Shown here: positions 49,301 to 56,941 of the stretch, piece after piece | How the letters are laid out: every line of letters begins with the position of its first letter | How positions within the stretch are numbered: the first letter of the stretch is position 1 | Assembly (NCBI GenBank): GCA_949130485.1 | Contig: OX422192.1 | Location: 7,231,085 to 7,295,084, forward strand | Direction of reading: 5' to 3' | Length of the DNA stretch: 64,000 nt | DNA from: Agelas oroides | Taxonomy: Eukaryota > Porifera > Demospongiae > Agelasida > Agelasidae | Program-made: the position numbers and the translations under genes | Notes under the pieces: generated by a model | What the model was told of the DNA's origin: nothing | What the model saw: the letters and a program-made list of their open reading frames with translations, nothing else | Databases searched by the model: none

Positions 49301-51579
49301 CACACACTTCGATATTCCCTACAACAGACACCAAAAGCTGTCCCAATTGTATGACAACAGTACTTAACGAACGTAAAGTATTACACCACTCAATGGAGAT
49401 TCAATCCGTCTGGATTGAATCTCCATTGAGTGTAGTACTTTACAGTTCCACAAAATGCACACACCTCAATATTCCCTACAACAGACACCAAAAGCTGTCC
49501 CAATTGTATGACAACAGTACTTAACGACCCCTGTCTGGCAAGACACTTATCTGCAAAATTTTTCTTCACTGCTGCTAGATATAATGAGTGGGCTGCATTT
49601 TAGCAATAACTTATCTTATCCTAGATTCCTAGAAAGGGTCTCTCATCCTCCCTCACCAGCGTACAGCAAGAGATAGATCTGCCTCATTTCCCTGAATACG
49701 CATTACCATGCCTACCAGAAATACACCGGAAGACCCTAAAATATGGATACCATCCTATAGCCAACATGCAGCGGAGATCCCTATGGTCCATGTATCCCCC
49801 GTCCCCCCTATGCCACTGGGGTGAGGAAAATGAAGCTATCTCGAATCGGTTTTCTGTTCTGGAGTTTGTCTTGCAGCATTTGAGGACTCCAAAGCTGTCT
49901 CTCCTGATGGAGCCATGCTTCACTTCAATTACCTGCATGTTCTGGCTCACCTGTGACTGTGTGTTGGGCATGAAGATGACACACTTGTACCCGAGAGAGT
50001 TGCAGAGGTGTGCCAGACCAATACCAGTGTTGCCAGCTGTACCCTCCACTATTGTACCCCCCGGCCTCACCAAACCTGCACAATCAAATGGATGTGTACA
50101 TATTCGGCACATACATGGTGTTTAAGTCTATCTTATGCCCCATTTTTATGGTCATACAACCCAATGACATACATAAGGCCAGCCACCTGACTGCAGAAGA
50201 TGGTGGTCCTTCTGGTCACCCTAGTGTAGCTGATGAAACCTGAACATGTCCAAGCTGTGCAGGGAGTAAATATCTAGGCCTGCTCTTTGATGGGGAGATG
50301 TGGTTCGTTGATTGTTCATGCCCCTGCTTGCAGAGGTCAAAACCTGCTCTTTGATGGGGAGGTGTGGTTCGTTGATTGTTCATGCTCCTGCTTGCAGAGG
50401 TCAAAACCTGCTCTTTGATGGGGAGGTGTGGTTCGCTGATTGTTCATGCTCCTGCTTGCAGAGGTCAAAACCTGCTCTTTGATGGGGAGGTGTGGTTCGT
50501 TGATTGTTCATGCTCCTGCTTGCAGAGGTCAAACCTTCTAAAACCTCCTGTAAGGTTCTTGTACCAGCATGGAGTGGCCACAAAGCTCCCTCCCATATTG
50601 TAAGTCACTGCATAGGACGTACTCTGCTCAACAACAGTTATAACAGGTCTCAATAGGCGTGGTATGTATATACAACAAGTCTCATGGAAATCTGTATCAG
50701 TGTGGCCTCATTCCCAGGTTCTCGTGCACATGAGAGCCTGGGAATGACACCAGTATCAGTACTGCATGTCACACATGTTACAAGTAAACGTTATTGTGCA
50801 ATGTGTATACACATGATCTTACCACAGTACAAAGCTATAGTTGAAAACATTACGAGTTTGGCATCTATACTCAAGCTATGTACTGGAAAAATCAACAAAG
50901 TCATGATACTTCCTTGACTGCCGAGTGCCTTAGGGTGAGGCTACTAATCTTGCAGTGTCTATCCCCAGTTGGTGCGATGTGGTTTACATTCTCAATATAG
51001 CTTTGTGATAAATCATGTGACAGTGTGTGTGTGCATTGGCTCCACCCACCCTTCTCCTCAGCCTCCTTGATCAAATAGAGGGCTGCTCGGTCCTTGACCG
51101 ACCCTCCTGGGTTGAGGTTCTCTGCCTTCACCGCAATTGTGCACCCTGTTGCCTCACTCAACTTGCTCAACTTTATCAGAGGAGTGCTTTGTTTTAGGGG
51201 GTATTGAGGGGAGAGGAAGGAGGAAGATGGGAGAAGGGATGAGGGATGGAAGGAGGAAAGGGGAATGTGAGAAAGATGTGGATGGGAAAAGATCAAGAAA
51301 GAGGAGACAGGATAGGAGGAGATAATTATGGAGATGAAGGAGGAAAATGGTAAGAGATTAGGAAAAGAAAGGAGGAAGGGAGGAGGGAAGTGGAAGGTGA
51401 GAAGGATAGAGAGGAAATGGGAGAAGAGATACGAAAGAAGAAGGGTAGGAAAGAGGAAGAGGGAAGCAAATACACTGAACAATGATATGATAATCATGAG
51501 TTACTCACTTCCCGACTGCACTTCTGAAGTCTTGCACAAAAGTCTGTGAGGGAGTGAATAGCACAAAAATCCCAAACAT
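40395..51579 (-). CDS. Cysteine synthase-like PLP enzyme, 13 exons
   Basis: Exons, minus strand: 51509-51579, 51050-51186, 49951-50075, 48980-49069, 48695-48809, 48129-48182, 47285-47346, 46680-46749, 45887-45975, 43111-43185, 41310-41369, 40490-40535, 40395-40441. They total 1,041 bp and keep one frame (346 residues), ATG at 51,577-51,579, TAA at 40,395. The product is a fold-type II PLP enzyme of the cysteine synthase/CBS-like family: Schiff-base lysine in NPGGSVKDR (K55), substrate loop TAGNTG (82-87), phosphate loop GTGTGGT (189-195), [14 protein letters not shown] (236-249), GASSGLN (284-290) and CDSGQ near the end. It should make cysteine or a related thiol product from an activated serine and a sulfur donor, PLP-bound; cytosolic versus mitochondrial site is unclear. 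Length suits a CysK-type protein without regulatory CBS domains. All introns look GT-AG except intron 4, which needs a GC donor. The first and last short exons are the least certain; exon 1 fits in frame (SAVGN joining TPLIKL). Confidence 0.93.
41515..42583. mobile_element. Pogo/Tigger-like non-autonomous element in intron 10
   Basis: The element begins CAGTGGAACCTCTCTATAA and ends GGGGTTCCACTG, an inverted pair of the kind carried by pogo/Tigger-type Tc1-mariner elements. Both ends are flanked by TA (41,513-41,514 and 42,584-42,585), the usual target duplication for that group. Subterminal GGACACC/GGTGTCC is also inverted. No transposase can be read. A second element (41,860-42,480) sits inside it, so without the insert this copy would be about 445 bp. 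It lies in intron 10 of the synthase gene. Confidence 0.82.
41860..42480. mobile_element. Nested TTAA-flanked element
   Basis: This 621 bp insert starts GGTGGCGGGATA and ends TATCCCGCCACC, with TTAA directly on each side (41,856-41,859 and 42,481-42,484). TTAA duplication is the hallmark of piggyBac-type transposition. The ends are not a textbook piggyBac terminus, so the family is inferred from target site alone. The interior has no recognisable transposase; a 61-codon open frame at 42,104-42,289 matches nothing I know. The nesting dates it as younger than the pogo-like host element. Confidence 0.8.
43324..44037. mobile_element. Second pogo-like element, in intron 9
   Basis: The left end reads CAGTAGGAAGTCACTTATCC and the right end is its inverse apart from two bases at the tip. 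TA flanks both sides (43,322-43,323; 44,038-44,039). The 714 bp body includes an imperfect tandem pair of a 94 bp unit (43,519-43,706). The ends differ from the 41.5 kb element, so it belongs to another pogo/Tigger-like subfamily. No transposase is readable. Confidence 0.75.
43519..43706. repeat. 94-bp tandem duplication
   Basis: Two adjacent copies of a 94 bp unit starting CACC[GA]CTCTGGCTGACAG and ending CTGCTTTCTTGT, differing at about six positions. It lies inside the pogo-like element of intron 9. Confidence 0.85.
44328..44342. repeat. Poly-G run
   Basis: An uninterrupted run of about a dozen G residues in intron 9 of the synthase gene, between the pogo-like element and the kinase pseudogene. 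The exact length is the kind of feature that varies between assemblies. Confidence 0.8.
44793..45620 (+). pseudogene. TSSK-like serine/threonine kinase, broken copy
   Basis: One intron-free plus-strand frame gives most of a kinase domain of the testis-specific-kinase type: glycine loop [26 protein letters not shown], catalytic loop [51 protein letters not shown] and a closing HPWM. It is not functional. A TGA interrupts the front (GYILG-stop-TLGSG, near 44,829), and two TAG stops lie after ARPQEG (near 45,249 and 45,255). The usual VAVK lysine region reads INISI, so the ATP-anchoring lysine is missing, and a few residues before GGDLLD are lost. The lack of introns suits either an old retrocopy or decay of a naturally intronless gene; I see no poly-A tail. 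It sits antisense in intron 9 of the synthase gene. Confidence 0.88.
47850..48055. repeat. 30-bp minisatellite, about 7 copies
   Basis: A 30 bp unit of the form GCATACTGCAAGCAATCAGC followed by CTCCATATTC is repeated about seven times in intron 6 of the synthase gene; three central copies are identical and the outer ones diverge. As 30 is divisible by 3, several frames stay open on both strands (e.g. repeated [10 protein letters not shown]), but this is a by-product of the repeat and not a gene. Confidence 0.93.
48900..48962. mobile_element. Small foldback element beside a splice donor
   Basis: Left end TAGTCTTGTGCCCAGACTAC and right end, inverted, TAGTTTCATTCCCAGACTAT form a 63 bp foldback related to the TAGCCTCG-type family. 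Flanks CTCCCTCCT (48,891-48,899) and CCCCCTCCC (48,963-48,971) agree at 7 of 9 positions, fitting a decayed 9 bp target duplication. The right flank lies about 8 bp from the 5' splice site of intron 4 of the synthase gene. Confidence 0.65.
49246..49560. mobile_element. Pogo-like left end, fragment
   Basis: After a TA, the sequence CAGTGAAACATTCTCTATAG followed by TGGACACC resembles the left end of the 41.5 kb pogo-like element. No matching right end is visible within the next few hundred bases, so only a fragment remains; its right limit is approximate. It contains the duplicated block and hairpin described separately. Confidence 0.5.
49289..49527. repeat. 82-bp direct repeats flanking a hairpin
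   Basis: Two nearly identical 82 bp copies (49,289-49,370 and 49,446-49,527; period 157 bp) enclose a 75 bp palindrome whose arms contain ACTCAATGGAGATTCAATCC and its inverse around a 4-base loop. Either a foldback element inserted with an unusually long target duplication, or a 157 bp unit was duplicated and lost its second hairpin. It lies in intron 3 of the synthase gene. Confidence 0.85.
50279..50534. repeat. 64-bp tandem array, four copies
   Basis: Four head-to-tail copies of a 64 bp unit (landmark CCTGCTCTTTGATGGGGAG, at 50,279, 50,343, 50,407 and 50,471), nearly identical, in intron 2 of the synthase gene. No coding role is apparent. Confidence 0.95.
50703..50752. mobile_element. 50-bp foldback element, near-9-bp TSD
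   Basis: Ends TGGCCTCATTCCCAGG and, inverted, TGGTGTCATTCCCAGG. Flanking GTATCAGTG (50,694-50,702) and GTATCAGTA (50,753-50,761) match at 8 of 9 positions. It is a shortened relative of the TAGCCTCG-type foldback family, in intron 2 of the synthase gene. Confidence 0.75.
51190..51475. repeat. Purine-rich (GGA/GAAA) low-complexity tract
   Basis: About 285 bp of almost uninterrupted purines on the plus strand (pyrimidines on the gene strand), filling most of intron 1 of the synthase gene. Read from the gene strand it resembles an oversized polypyrimidine tract ahead of the exon 2 acceptor. Long open frames here are compositional artefacts. Confidence 0.9.
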
Positions 51580-52116
51580 ACCATAGCTCCACACAACTGA
51601 TCATTAGAGCCACAGTTACACCGTGCAGTGAAGGGTTTTGAGTCTAGATGTTCGATTGTACATGAGTTTATAGCAGCACAAAGTAGTGATATCGTGCCCA
51701 AAATATTACACGATGTACATAAATCCTCAGATAAACCGAGGATTTACGTACGTCACATAATGAAGCCTGAAAAATATGACAGGCTCACAAGACAATAAAC
51801 TAGGCTTACGACACCTCATAGACACAGTTGATTAGGAATTCATACCTTAACACCCCAGGATTTAATAACTTACCCTGGAACACTAGTTAGCATAATTTCA
51901 TTGAGGGTATATGCCACTTGCATTCTTAATAACTTACACTCAGAGCGCTGCATAGCGTAGTTTCTCCTGTTACCCTCCTCGCAGATGCAGCACAACAACC
52001 AAATCTTCTTACAGGTGCTTGCAACATAGTATTGTCAGTGCATGCAGTGCTGAGCTGTAGAATGATTAATTTTCTAAAAAAACGAAGCTATCTCTGAAAA
52101 TTAAAAAAAAAGTACA
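51580..52116. promoter_or_regulatory. Likely bidirectional promoter region
   Basis: The 537 bp between the start of the minus-strand synthase gene and the plus-strand C8orf33-like gene is the only space available for both proximal promoters. I see no strong TATA box. Short inverted ATAAATCCTCAG-N6-GAGGATTTACGTA-like sequence near 51,719-51,750 could be a regulatory dyad. The arrangement is the evidence; the exact transcription starts are unknown. Confidence 0.4.
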
Positions 52117-52953
52117 ATGGCTTCATCTTGCGGTAGTGGTGCCTCCAAGAGAAAAAGGAAAAGAGACAAGAAAAAGAAAGCGGCCAACAGCCAGGACGGC
52201 TCCCTGATAGCAGATGTTTCTTTGAGAGTAAAATGTGGCCATGATAGGTTGGAAGAGCAGAGTGGAGCTGGGAATGAAAGGGAGAACCATGAAACTGTTT
52301 CCTCTCTGCTGCAGGATAGCGTTGCCGCTTCAGAGAATGGGAATGCACAAACTGAGCCCCGATCCAGAACCACAGAGGAACCTCTAGATCAGTATTCCAA
52401 GTCATCATCACCTTGTCGTTCTTCCTCCATTTTGAATACCAAGCCCGCTGTGTCATGTGTACCAAACTCAAAGGGAGATGCAAAGGAAGTGTCTGCACAA
52501 ATGTATAATACAAGTGCAGAACACCAGAATTCTGCAGTTACTGATCACTCAACCTTTGAGCAGGAACTTAACTGGTGTATAGGACAACTTGAGCTTGGAC
52601 TTGTGAGACCAAATGCTACAAAACGCCAAAAGGAAGACAATGAACGACACATCAAGATCTTGAGCTCTTCAAAAACCCATCTGCCAAGGAAGAGGCAGAT
52701 CATGAAAAACTTGTTTGGAGACTATCGAACAAAGATGAAGACTCAACCCCTTCCGGACAGATTTCAAAGCATGAAGAAACCTGAGATTAGCTCAGTTGAG
52801 AAGGAAACAATGGAGACAACAGGAGTATTCTACAAGCTTTCGACAGCTCACAAGTCCCCAAGATCTGAACTCACAAGTGCAAATCCCAAAAGCTTAAGAA
52901 CTACAACTGGATTTGGAAATGAATTTCGGTTTAATTTTCAGATCAATTCCTAG
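52117..52953 (+). CDS. UPF0488 / C8orf33-like protein
   Basis: An intact intronless frame of 278 codons from ATG to TAG. A lysine/arginine run at residues 11-21 (KRKRKRDKKKK) looks like a nuclear or nucleolar signal. After a low-complexity, serine-rich stretch comes the family core: FEQELNWCIGQLELGL (147-162), PRKRQIMKNLFGDYRTKM (about 190-207) and a closing EFRFNF (269-274). These three blocks match what I recall of the vertebrate UPF0488 protein C8orf33, in the same order and with the same C-terminal signature. The molecular role of the family is not firmly known, so I assign none. It is divergent from the cysteine synthase-like gene with 537 bp between starts. The upstream ACAATGG suits initiation. 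Absence of introns contrasts with the neighbour and could mean an ancient retrocopy or intron loss. Confidence 0.9.
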   Translation: MASSCGSGASKRKRKRDKKKKAANSQDGSLIADVSLRVKCGHDRLEEQSGAGNERENHETVSSLLQDSVAASENGNAQTEPRSRTTEEPLDQYSKSSSPCRSSSILNTKPAVSCVPNSKGDAKEVSAQMYNTSAEHQNSAVTDHSTFEQELNWCIGQLELGLVRPNATKRQKEDNERHIKILSSSKTHLPRKRQIMKNLFGDYRTKMKTQPLPDRFQSMKKPEISSVEKETMETTGVFYKLSTAHKSPRSELTSANPKSLRTTTGFGNEFRFNFQINS

Positions 52954-53220
52954 CAATCCTAGATAATGTGTCATTTTTATTGACATGCAAGTTGTCTCAT
53001 TTAATCTCCCTAGCTCACTCTTCCTTACTTTCTCTCTCTCTCCCTACCTCTCTCCCTCCGCCCGCCCGTCCATCCATCCACCCACCCACCCATCCACCCT
53101 TCCTTCTTTTCTTCCTTCCTTCCCTCCTCTTAGCTAACCACTGAACACCTAGTGACTTGTGCAGTTAAAAGCATGAAATGCACATCGTCAGTTAAGTGCT
53201 GCAAACAATGACTGGTTAAA
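52954..53220. repeat. Pyrimidine-rich simple repeats after C8orf33-like gene
   Basis: From about 53,005 to 53,135 the sequence is CT-rich with short runs of CTCTCT, CCGCCCGCCC, CATC, CCAC and TTCC. It is low-complexity DNA, possibly partly in the 3' UTR of the gene upstream. Confidence 0.8.
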
Positions 53221-53815
53221 ACTAGGAGTACGCATGCGTATGATGCCTCGCGCCGCTCCAAGCGCCATGCGCGGATGGGGCGCGCGGCGCAGGTGTCAGG
53301 GGTTGCTCGTTTAGTATAGCAATAAGATAGTGGGAGCCCAAAGAATAGTACAAAACAACGGTAACGTGAAGAGTGAGCCTAAATACCTGGCTTGTGAAGA
53401 ATCTCCAGTACGTGCTTTCTACTGTTAAACTTTCTCTTGTTTTGTTTTATTTCTTTGTCAGAGTCGCTAGCCGTCGGCTGCGTTCAGTACTCGCTTCTGC
53501 ACTTGACTCAGCCAAATACGTACGTTGCGAAGGCCCAGCCGCGCTGTCCTCCCGTCCTCTGTCGCCAAAAACGTCGTCCCGACGTCGTCGTGTAATGCAC
53601 GTGGTATCTGATATCGTGCCTGGGCGTGACCTCAAATTGACATTCCTAAGCGTGACCGACACGTACGTACGTACGTACGTACGCACGTACGCACGTACAT
53701 TGCGAGAATAGATCCCTCATTCAGAGCCTCGCGCTAATGCGCTCGGCAACTAGTCATTGTTCACAGTCCTTTTACACTCAGTTTTGATCAGCAACACAAA
53801 ATGGAGGGAGAAACC
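53221..53815. other. CpG-rich stretch with (ACGT)n, no gene seen
   Basis: A CpG-dense segment (about 53,225-53,640, including GCGCGGCGC runs) is followed by an ACGT microsatellite at 53,661-53,698. A CpG island with an unrecognised first exon is possible: a pyrimidine stretch ending TGTCAG near 53,460 could be an acceptor. Open frames here (up to 112 codons) match no family I know. Confidence 0.5.
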
Positions 53816-53923
53816 TAGCCTCAAACCCAAGCTTTCCGTTCCAGATTTTGTCTCGCAGCTTTGGAGATTTTTCTCCAAAGCTGTGAGACAAAATCCGGAA
53901 CGGAAAGCCTGGGTTCGAGGCTA
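53816..53923. mobile_element. 108-bp foldback element, exact 9-bp TSD
   Basis: The element opens TAGCCTCAAACCCAAGCTTT and closes with the near-perfect inverse ending GGGTTCGAGGCTA; the arms are about 50 bp with a very short loop (GATTTTTC region). GGAGAAACC is present on both sides (53,807-53,815 and 53,924-53,932), an exact 9 bp duplication. Ends and duplication length match the elements at 19,950 and 59,508. Confidence 0.92.
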
Positions 53924-53932
53924 GGAGAAACC

Positions 53933-54459
53933 AAACAAGATCTGTGGTTAGCTGTTGTAAAATATTATAAAGAGCAGCTGATGCAATTGCTTCCAGTTCT
54001 TGTGGGTGAAATGAGAGATGAAAGTGCATGTGCGTAGAGCGAATTTCTTTGACTAGGTTGCAATAGCAATGTGGTTAGAGGAATAATTAAGACATATAAT
54101 AGTGCCATACAAACAAATAAAGTTTGATGTAAACCTAAAAGCAAGATACAAAATGCATGAATGCACGTGAATACAAAATTAACACACTAAGCAATAATGA
54201 GCCCTTCTTTTCTTGATGGATGCACGTGCTTGTTAGCTACAGCTTCCATATTCTTCAGCAGGCCGAGGATCATGTCCAGTCAAAGCGCAATTTATAGCTG
54301 TAACGTATATAGCGCAACTACTAGATCATTTATAGCAGCATTGGCCGAGATGGAAGTATAACCACTAGAACTATCATCACTCACATCAGCTTTGGGTGTA
54401 AAGTAAGCGTGACTGTGATCAATCATGGCATGCGAGGTAGGTTGATTGTCCCTGAATTT
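53933..54459. other. Intergenic stretch, no gene seen
   Basis: No exon, RNA gene or clear repeat is recognisable between the foldback element and the receptor pseudogene. Base composition is AT-rich and unremarkable. Confidence 0.5.
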
Positions 54460-54740
54460 CTTGCAACAAAAAGCAAATAGCTGTTTTCATTTTTCAACTG
54501 CTTTTTTCACTTTCTGTTGTTGGAATCTGTTCAGGGAATGGAGCTGGAAGAAGAAGCCTATAGGTATTAGGAGTTTGTACACCGAAGTGACTATATTAAT
54601 CCTGTGGTTTGTTGATGAAACCAAAATATAGATTTGACAATGCCTCAATGACTGTATATAAAAGTTCCGAAAAGCAGTACAAAGGGCAGGAAATAACAGT
54701 CTCAGCAGCTTTGATCCCATGCCTTCTCCGCAAAGGGAGA
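54460..54740 (-). pseudogene. Fragment of 7TM receptor related to the 57-kb gene
   Basis: The minus strand encodes, in two frames, a stretch that parallels the receptor at 56,942-58,072 around transmembrane segments 6 and 7. It has RRRHGIKAAETVI against RRQINLRAAETVI, then LSNLYFGFINKPQ against SSLYFGFTKKPQ, then YKLLIPIGFFFQLHSLNRF against YKLLIPVGFVFQLHSLKKF, and VKKAVEK against VKEAVRK. A frame change between the LYFGF and YKLLIP blocks and the lack of the first five transmembrane segments show it is dead. It is a duplicate in the same orientation as the intact gene, about 2.2 kb away. Confidence 0.85.
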
Positions 54741-54903
54741 TCAATTCGTGCCAGGCAGGAACCTTTAATTATTTCTAAAACAACCAATCTTTCTTTTGCA
54801 GTGATAGCTTTAGACAACTGGCATGTGTTGACAGTCAGCCTGGCATATCATTCATTGGCCAAATAACATGCATGTAAGAGGCCAGGGAGGGGGGGCAGAG
54901 AAC

Positions 54904-56682
54904 CACTGAGTGGTTACCCTGGTTGCAGACATGCCGAGGAGACAGTGGTTTATTTTATTAGAGGCTAATTACATAAGCAACCAAAACCTTACAACAGAAA
55001 ACCCTCAGAACATCTGTGAGGAAGTCACTATTTACAACTACACTTCAAACGTAGGATGCTGTTATTGCATGCTTTTTGATGCAAGCAGGTATATGATCCC
55101 TTCACAGATGTTCAGGTTATTAGCTAGCTGCAAGATCCTGGTTGTAAGATGGTCCTGGAAGCTTCTTCTCTGGCTGTCTTATGTAATCATATGACTATAT
55201 CACAGTCCATAGTTAAGCTCCATTAACAACAGTGCAATCAATGCCAAATAGTGTTGCAACATGTTTTCTTGTACATGTAAACAGTGCAAAAAAGCGTAAT
55301 AGCGCCTAGCTCTCTGATTGGCTGAAAAACAGACTGTCAACAGTGCAAAAGTGTAACAGCTCACTGAACAAGTGTGCAAAGGTGTAATAGCTCACTGGTT
55401 GGTCAGTGATTTGTAAGTATCAACAATTTCAATTTGCTGTACACTATACAGTGCACTGTAAACTTGTATACCATAACTAGCCTATCTCACGCATGCTCAT
55501 ACGTATTGTAGTGTACTGTCAACTTGGCAAAGTTTATGATAAGCAATTAATAGCGTGTTTTCTCGTACAGTTGGGGATTAATAGAATTCGTGGTTGCACT
55601 TGAAACCATGCTATAAATTATACATACAGTCCAAACAACTGTTTCTTCAGCTTGTTCACCACAAGGGCAACCACCCTGTGGTTAAAACAACCAATTTCTT
55701 ATTGCATTGATGGCCTACATGGTTACTGCAAGTCATAACTATGTATAGTGTATGTCAGAAAACATTAATTTTAGCCACAGAGTACCGGTATAGTTATGGC
55801 TTTGGTTGTAGAAAACATGCAGTGGTTGAAAAGTTTGTTTTGTTATGTAGTATATAGTAGTCAGACACTAATTGCATAAAACAACCAGCTGGCCCAGATC
55901 AACTTACAACCATAATTGCAGACTACTGAACACTTGTTACCTGCTGTATGTTAAAAGCCAATGGTATGAAATATTTGTCATACTTGATGGCAACTTTGAA
56001 ATGCAGTTGTAACATGTACTTTGTTAGTGTTTGTAATGACATGCCTCCAAATTCTATTATCAATCTCTGGTATCAAAATGAACTTCAGGAATTAAAGAGT
56101 CAATTTCTGTTTTGGATTCTTGAGCGATAAGTTAGTCTATATTACCTCTGTACAGAAAGGGTGTTGTGATTAGCTACCCATCTTGTTAGTTAAACTTTGC
56201 AAGTCAGGTGGAGGTGTAATTGTCTTGTAACTCATCAACTTGTCTGTGTGGTTATCATAATGGCAACACACGCATGTCTGACAGGTGCTCTGCACATTCA
56301 GTTTCTATTTGCTAACACATTCCAGATTGGGGGTTGTAATTGGAACAAAAGAGACAAAATTGATTGGTGGTTGTTACCATGGTTGCTGAAAAACTGGTGG
56401 TGAGGCTAGCCCACCAGGCCCAGATCACCTGTAACCACTGTGGGAATCTGTGAAAGTGAAAGTTTGTGAAAGTTTTGTGAAAGTTTTGTGAAAGTTTTGT
56501 GAAAGTTTTGTGTAATCTGTGAACGTTTTCATCATTGATCCTTTTGAGTGTATAGTTGTAGTGACTTCACACATGGGGGTTGTCAGTGTTAGATAATTTT
56601 CACAGCTTTCTAGGCCGATTTGCAGTCAAGATCAACTTTGCAACTCTTGTTACTTGTCTGCAACCAGGGTAACCACTCCGTG
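54904..56682. mobile_element. 1.78-kb element with 28-bp inverted ends
   Basis: The left end CACTGAGTGGTTACCCTGGT continues TGCAGACA, and the inverse of this (one mismatch) closes the element at 56,682. No target duplication is evident. The interior has no recognisable transposase but repeats motifs like GGTTGTTACC and CAACCA, and holds a GTGAAAGTTTT minisatellite (56,449-56,516). Near 55,275-55,400 two imperfect copies of a GTGCAAA...GTGTAA(C/T)AGCTCACTG unit occur. Family unknown; it lies between the receptor gene and its dead relative. Confidence 0.7.
56449..56516. repeat. GTGAAAGTTTT short tandem repeat
   Basis: Five or so copies of an 11-13 bp unit (GTGAAAGTTTT with a short variable tail) inside the 1.78 kb TIR element. 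Confidence 0.85.
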
Positions 56683-56941
56683 ATTAACACGACCACTCTG
56701 CTTTTGCTAAAGACTAGATTGTCGGCTTCAATCACTTACATTTTTTCTTGTATGTATACACTACATCAATTATTGTTCATAATGTAAACAAAGTGGCCTA
56801 TGCATGCACGTACAAAGACAGAACTACTTACAGATGACGTAATGAAGGCAGGGAAAGTACAAAATGAATGCGATGTTTAGTTATACACAATCAATCCTCA
56901 TGCAGACTTTCAACCTATTTTCTTAAACATTTGTATAATAA

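Noticed and set aside
50901-51497. A 198-codon minus-strand membrane-like protein
   Set aside because: Its N-terminal half is the intron 1 pyrimidine tract read through; only the [10 protein letters not shown] to EEKG part is coding, as exon 2 of the synthase gene.
51501-51701. A longer first exon for the synthase starting MGTISLL with a 38-bp intron
   Set aside because: The apparent start is TTG with no upstream in-frame ATG. An ATG at 51,577 reads straight into the [12 protein letters not shown] segment without an intron.
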